NCBI GenBank assembly: GCA_026874595.1
Contig: CM049314.1
Span: 28,093,729 to 28,157,728 of the forward strand
Length of the DNA stretch: 64,000 nucleotides
Source of the DNA: Sipunculus nudus
Lineage: Eukaryota > Annelida > Sipuncula > Golfingiida > Sipunculidae
Reading direction: 5' to 3'
The first letter of the stretch is position 1, and every line of letters begins with the position of its first letter. A program made the position numbers and the translations under genes. Below the pieces are notes generated by a model. The model made no database searches. It was not told the DNA's origin and saw only the letters and a program-made list of their open reading frames with translations. This document shows, in pieces, positions 58,573-64,000 of the stretch.

Positions 58573-61500
58573 GTAAATCAAAACCCTGCCCAGAATAACC
58601 TCATTAAACTCTGACATGTAGGTATACACAAATGTCACGGTTCAGCAATTCAGTTCAATGTCACCTGCAGCCTAAAATCTTTATAACAAGTAACAGCCCT
58701 AAGAGTGATAATTAAACTTGTTTATGGAGATCAAGATTATTTCCAAAAATTAATTCATTGTACGTTAGGTATTTCCCTAACCCTCAACAAAATTACAACA
58801 AGATCTCTTCAGAACTTTTTGCGGAAAGACAACTAGAGGATGTAGTAAATTATACCTCTCGCCACCTGTCGGAGGTCTCATAACCACTGAACCAAGTCTA
58901 GATATTATATATACCCCTGGTATCAGACAATTCCAGTGTACCAAATGCACTGGTTTTATTCAGTTTCAAAACATTTTAATTATTAACCGCATGTTTAATG
59001 AATACATGTGAACATATCTCATGGGAAACGACACGGGTGTTTTAGTTTTCCTAACATAGTTAATTAAACGTTCTACTGCTTTTTTTAATCATATTGAAAA
59101 TTTAATATGTTTCCAAATTGTACGCCCATCCACGTCTTTTTTGCAAATACTTTTTTTTCATTCCAAAAGCATGCGCAGAAAAAGACTCCCTTATTCATTT
59201 TCCTGATATTTTTCATAATGACTTAAAGGCATGCTTTTCTCTAATTCGGATGCATTGTTGGCTTGTGACATCTGTCATCTGAGATTTCGCCAATTCAGTG
59301 AGGCAACGGTAAACAAATCTTTTTTTTTATTTTATATGATGCTTGTTTTATTCTGATGCATATATTGGGGAGGGGATAGAGAGCTTTATTTCTTTAAAGA
59401 AACTTCATTTTTTCATTTAATTTAAGCAAAAATAATTATGATTAGTACCCGCAGAAATGTAGCAAATACATTATGTTTACGTCTATAAAAGAATTCACAA
59501 ATTCCCGTTACTGTAATGTTCACATGTAAATCATATACGAACATCATATTTTAACGATAGTCTTCATTTTACATAATAATTAGTAAATTCGTCCTCATGG
59601 ATTTATAAATTGGTTTTTTACTATGGCTGAAACAAAATAAAGATCATTATAATTTTGTTATACAATATGGATATAAATGTGATGTGTGACTTAAAGTTTC
59701 TGATAACGATAGCTTGAATTATATTTGGTCAGACTGCCGATAGTTCAAGGAATGTGCTCGCCCTTTCTATTGCCTATGATGGTTATATCGTCTTTACCGA
59801 AATGGCAAACTGAAGGTAAGATTGTTGTACTTAGTAATCCCATTCCTAGAATCACTTTTTCTGCTATCTTTTAGAAAGGAGTAATGACAGTGAAACAGAA
59901 TACCTCAATTATCTTTATTGTAGGGCTCTGATAAGCCAGTAACCCTTTATTGCAACCTTTTTTTCGTCATGGAGGAAATAATATTTTAATTAATATGGGA
60001 CACGTTACAGCGTTAGTATATAAGAAAATAAAATCAACTTTATTTATCATTTGTCTTCAAATCACAGGACGGACTTGTATTTGCATGTGTAAGGTTTTGT
60101 TTATTACAAAGTATCAATTTCTGAAGATTTCAGACATAGTTTCGCGGTATCCTGAATCAAATCGATTCAAGGTTGAAAAAAGTTGTCTTAATATTTCACA
60201 GGATCGAAGAATTGCACAAGAGTTGAACAAGCTTACTTTACCAACACAGCCTCCAACACTTAGAATGTGACGAAGTCTAATTCAACCGTACTTGATGACT
60301 GGCAGGACTGCGAAACATCGGATATATGGAAAATGAAAAATGAGGCAAAAATTTCTACATAATCTTTTAGGATTCCATTAATTTCTCACATAAATTTTCC
60401 TTTGAAGATAAAAAAAAATTACTAGTTTTATATGTGAAATTTTAGTGGATATTTCTCAGCCATTTGTGGTTCAAAACTTTTTTTCTATAATAAGTTTTAG
60501 ATATATATTCTAAAATGGATATTTTTATTTTTGCTATCTCGTCTCTACTATCTTAATTGGGAAGACAGTTATAGGTGAGCATTGAAATAATAATTTATTT
60601 GTGTATATTTAAAAAATAAACACTATGTAAAGGTTAACCTTAGAGATTACACAAGCCGAATGAAAAACCTTTCGGGGTGAATTTAACCAATGTTTTAACA
60701 TAATTGCCAGATCTGTTGTAGCAGTTAAAGGTATTAATATTGTTATTCAGATATATGCCATTCATAAACATAGTTTAAGATCCAGCTAAAATAAGCCCTA
60801 TCATAAAGCTCGAACATGTAGAGCACATTCTCAGCTTTTATTTAATGTACATGTCAGGGAGTACCAGAGCAGTAGCTTCCATACACATGAGACGGCTTTA
60901 ATACCATAATCTGAAACTTAATTTTTTTAAAGTATCAATAATTGTTAAAACATAGCATTCCTGAGAGGAATAAAATTTATATATTGAAAAAGTCGTGTAT
61001 ATAGAGATATAATGTCATCAACAAATATATTGTCATATAATATCTATATTAGGCTCAAGGCGGTTTGATTGCGGCTGCTTTCACCAATGTGATCATCGGC
61101 TTCTCGGGAGTCCTTGGTCTCGTTCTGCCGTATGTGCGCCACCTGACGGTCGCAGTTGTAATCACAATGATCGGGTTTCCCATGGCAAACCTTGGAGCCA
61201 GGCTGGCAGGCCAAAGTTGGCCTATCGCCGTATCGTGAGTATACTTATAAAAATGTTAAGAAGGTTTAAAATTTTTTTATACTACCTTGGTGCGTTGAAG
61301 TCGCCTTATAATCTGTCATGGAAGGCCAAATACTAGCTACTGATGTCTTAGTTTCAGTAAACGGGTACGGCTGCTTTAGCTTCAGAGAATGCAATGTAAG
61401 AGTTAAGGTTGATACTCTACCGATTTAGTGAACGAATGACATAGTAGGGACAACCAAATTTCAACACGTTCATATTGGCTATAACGAAGACGTATGGCAT

Positions 61501-62811
61501 CATATTATATTCTTTAATTTATTTGTATTTTATCATTGAGTATTTGTTCCTAGCACCGTTACCGTGGCAATAATATTCGGACAGTATTTCACCTACATCA
61601 AGTTATCCATTCCGGTTTTCTTAATTAAGAAGAAAAAGTGGGAAATAAGACGAACCCCTGTATTCTCAACATATCCAGTGAGTATGAATAAAAAATGTGA
61701 TTTGATATGTTATGTTTTATTCCACGTATTGCTTTATGCGCGCTTACATGATATTAACTGAGAATTCCGTATGTCTGCAGGTTCTATTGGCAATGTTACT
61801 GGTGTGGACGTTATGCGCAATACTAACGGCAGGTGGCGCCCTGCAAGCGGGGTCGCCATGGAAACAAACAATAAGGACAGACACGAAGATACAGGCCGTG
61901 AGAGACGCGGCATGGATCAGATTCCCAATGCCTTGTAGGTATCATACTAAGAGATATGAAGCTCATCAAAAAGAAATATCACGTGAATTTAAGTTTGAAA
62001 GTTACAGTGACAGTATTTTTTTAATTTTCTCTTGTAGTTCAGTGGGGCATGCCGTCATTTTCCGTCCCTGGGTTCATCAGGATGTTCTTTGGAGTGCTGG
62101 CCAGCACAATCGAAAGTATAGGCGACTATTACGCATGCGCAAGGATGTCCGGTGCATCAAAACCTCCGGTGCATGCCATAAACAGAGGTAATACAGAGGT
62201 GGCTGTGGGCTTTGTTCACTATCCTGACACTTTTTAGAGACTACAACACATATTTCTTTTAAATATCAAGATAATCCTGTCAATCCGTTTTCAGTTTCCT
62301 CATCAATTCAAGTGTGCACCTCACATTGAGAAAATATAGGACACTGCATGTGTCATAAGCCGGATTGAATTTGCATAAATCTTAGACCATTTGTTTCGAA
62401 TATTTAAACCAGATGGCAGTTAAGAATAAAATAATGTTAAAAATGAGCATACATTTTCTTCGTATAATGGAAATGTTCATTTGATAAACTGATTATCTCT
62501 TGCATGTTACAGATGGAGGGGAGTGCGAAAATTGTTAGCGGGTTTTCTTATTTGGTGCGGGTGTCTGACACTGTCTGTTAAAATGAAATGACACGTAAAT
62601 AATTGCCCGGATGCATTTAAACCCGGCAGAGTGCCAATTTGGAATATAGGGTAACATAAAAATGTATGTTACTTGGTTACAATATCTTTTTATCATAATT
62701 TATTCAGGGATCGGGACGGAGGGATTAGCAAACCTTCTATGTGGAATTTGGGGCACTGGAGTTGGCGTGACGTCGTACACTACACATATCGGCATTATCG
62801 CTGTGACGAAG
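58394..62811 (+). CDS. SLC23 family nucleobase/ascorbate transporter gene, partial (8 exons)
   Basis: Eight exons on the plus strand, joined, follow the SLC23 (NAT/NCS2) fold from transmembrane helix 1 to the family signature in helix 10. They are 58394/58412-58572, 59733-59815, 60264-60344, 61053-61234, 61554-61677, 61781-61934, 62038-62187 and 62708-62811. Landmarks are the helix 1 QH motif (IQHFLAMF), [19 protein letters not shown]...[30 protein letters not shown] and PPVHAINRG. Vertebrate members carry ascorbate or nucleobases with Na+ at the plasma membrane; substrate here is unknown. Oddities: the signature Asn is His ([10 protein letters not shown]); exon 2 (phase 1) does not join exon 3 (phase 0) in frame; and the exon 3 donor is GC, not GT. 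The start lies left of 58394 and the rest (helices 11-14) lies beyond 64000. Confidence 0.88.
59733..59815 (+). CDS. SLC23 exon: LPIVQG segment
   Basis: TTGGTCAG|A-CTG-CCG gives [16 protein letters not shown] and [11 protein letters not shown], matching the RLPIIQG-to-LPKW stretch of the family. It ends G|GTAAG, phase 1. Confidence 0.85.
60264..60344 (+). CDS. SLC23 exon: extracellular loop (probable)
   Basis: CACTTAG|AAT gives [20 protein letters not shown] and IWKMKNE in phase 0, with two N-glycosylation sequons (NVT, NST). This is the expected hydrophilic loop before the next helix. It ends GAG|GCAAAA, a GC-type donor, and joins AQGG of the next exon exactly. The phase clash with the previous exon may mean a missing small exon. 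Confidence 0.55.
61053..61234 (+). CDS. SLC23 exon: helices 5-6
   Basis: Encodes [40 protein letters not shown] and [20 protein letters not shown]. The donor TC|GTGAGT gives phase 2. Confidence 0.92.
61554..61677 (+). CDS. SLC23 exon: helix 7 and following loop
   Basis: The acceptor TTCCTAG precedes C-ACC. It reads [20 protein letters not shown] then [20 protein letters not shown], equivalent to the LFSQYxRNxxFPLPxY stretch. The donor CCA|GTGAGT gives phase 0. Confidence 0.9.
61781..61934 (+). CDS. SLC23 exon: helix 8 and RTD loop
   Basis: TGTCTGCAG|GTT gives [40 protein letters not shown] and [11 protein letters not shown]. It ends T|GTAGGT, phase 1. With TT of the next exon this makes Phe of the PFQWG motif. 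Confidence 0.92.
62038..62187 (+). CDS. SLC23 exon: helices 9-10 core
   Basis: CTTGTAG|TT gives [40 protein letters not shown] and KPPVHAINR. The ESIGDYYA substrate-helix motif is intact. The donor G|GTAATA gives phase 1. Confidence 0.95.
62708..62811 (+). CDS. SLC23 exon: NAT signature
   Basis: TTATTCAG|GG gives [20 protein letters not shown] then [14 protein letters not shown]. It ends AAG|GTATGT, phase 0. The position that is Asn in the NAT signature reads His (CAT). No following exon was recognised to 64000. Confidence 0.92.
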
Positions 62812-64000
62812 GTATGTCCCGTGATGTTCACTCTGTAAACGTGGAATAAGCATTTAGGAAATAAAGATATATTCAAAAAAAAGTATAGAAACAGCTACCA
62901 AGAGTCCGTGTAGAGTTGTGGGGATACTAAAATTTAAGCAGCTGCACATTAACCATGTATGCACGATGCTCTAGAAATACATGTTCATTGACCTACATTT
63001 TTATATTTTATATTTTATATTACTAATAGTGAGTTTTTATAATGATCATCTTAAGACAGCTTGTCACTCTTTCCGGGCCATTCCGGGACGTTTCTTTGAA
63101 ATCAGCTGAAATCATTTTAGGTACAGTGTACACACTCGAAAAATAAACATGATATTTTGTTTAAAATCGGTTCGAATTTGGATTATGAATGTTATTATTG
63201 AGCCGAAACTTTTACTGCCAGTTCGAGGGTTATATAGCCATACAATTTCGGCGGTTACTACCAAAAGTTTCCCCTTATGTAGTCTTACCTTTACCCCTTG
63301 TAATTCATTGCAAGTTGACTCAAGGCCGTCCTAGACGGGCAACTCGGCCCGCGCATATACCATTTAGGCTCTAGAGAACAAGTGAGCTTTTTCACTTTGC
63401 CAGAGGATAGCCTACTTTACCACAAGGGCAGCCAATTAATGGGTCAATCCACTTATAGTTAAGGGGACAGTAGGTAACTCAGGTGTCAAATGGTAGAACA
63501 AACATACAGGTAGAATAAAGACAAAGGGTTTCAAATTTGTGGTATTCGGGAGATGGTGAAGGCAAATTGAAATGTAAACTGATTCATAGTTAAACATAGT
63601 AACAGGTAAAAGATCTCTGTTATAAATCAAACAAGATATTTCAACTGATCATACATAATAAAATAGAATTTCAACTTGTTCAATATTTTCTTTGTTTCCG
63701 CTCTAATTATTGCGATTTTGAGCACATATTATTTAATAATCAATTCATATAAATATTGTTTACATTGCGTCGCCAACGACACTACATAGATGGCCCACTA
63801 CGTTGTCCGTAACTTCTACGGACCATTTCACATTGTTCTTCAGCTTAATGCAAAAAACAATCTTTCCTACATGCCTTCTGAAATAGTTAATATGATTCTT
63901 TCCAGTGACATAAGTTGAGACCTTTTTCTGTCTCTAGATTATGTTTCCCCCTGCGAGACCTTCACAAGTTACTCTTGAAGCCCAAATATCACCACAGAAC
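62812..64000. other. SLC23 intron or 3' flank; no exon recognised
   Basis: The VGSRRV-type continuation expected after ...AVTK was not found in any frame. Short Ser/Val/Leu-rich frames at 63149-63374 show no domain. A large intron running past the window edge is the simplest reading. Confidence 0.5.

Noticed and set aside
61831-61846. GGTGGCGCC word in an SLC23 exon as a copy of the repeat palindrome
   Set aside because: It lies in conserved coding sequence and lacks the flanking repeat words; coincidence.
1-64000. CRISPR arrays, bacterial operons or phage genes
   Set aside because: No spacer-regular short repeats, no operon-like gene packing and clear eukaryotic introns. Tandem arrays here have units of 140-475 bp with no spacers.

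Overview
The window is AT-rich animal genomic DNA, most likely from a bivalve or related mollusc. Genes are split by GT-AG introns. Protein-coding content is sparse, and much of the sequence is repeats: non-autonomous elements with short subterminal inverted repeats, tandem arrays carrying GGTGGCGCCACC palindromes, long (TA)n tracts and many poly-G/poly-C tracts. The mollusc assignment is inference from this repeat style, which resembles the 'pearl'/Helentron-like elements of bivalves, and from the look of the gene fragments. It does not rest on a database match.

Real gene content is limited. (1) A single-exon LRR + Ig transmembrane receptor-like gene (11521-12825, +) has an in-frame TGA between its signal peptide and its LRR domain. 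(2) A decayed RecQ-family helicase (48333-52516, +) still shows its intron/exon layout and helicase motifs in order, but has stops, frameshifts and substituted catalytic residues. (3) The 5' and central part of an SLC23 nucleobase/ascorbate transporter gene (about 58394-62811, +) is present as eight recognisable exons and runs off the right edge. (4) A weak candidate first exon of a protein with a PYMFEP motif lies at 53983-54199 (-).

Retroelement fossils are: a LINE apurinic-like endonuclease fragment (1262-2311, -) with an internal ~255-bp tandem duplication; a CR1/L2-like reverse transcriptase fragment (22651-23372, +); a GIY-YIG fragment like that of Penelope-type elements (26209-26514, -); and a tRNA-derived SINE (24590-24926, -).

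The main repeat story is one family, called A here. It begins near GCTCAGCTGACTG and ends with the reverse complement CAGTCAGCTGAGC inside a terminal hairpin. Copies or fragments are at 61, 8278-9973, 10798-11146, 18840-21516, 24070-24537 (-), 29611-30040 (-) and 42305-43797. Its interior carries tandem units with GGTGGCGCCACC palindromes. A related array at 35282-37690 is a clean ~277-bp higher-order repeat made of two diverged ~139-bp halves. A different ~180-bp array (43798-45730) starts exactly where the 42-43 kb family-A copy ends. A second family (C) with GCTTGCC...GGCAAGC terminal hairpins occurs in opposite orientations at 4730-6393 and 32186-33700. A TIR element is nested without visible target duplication in family A at 20046-21198. 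The intervals in between show no coding region I can support.
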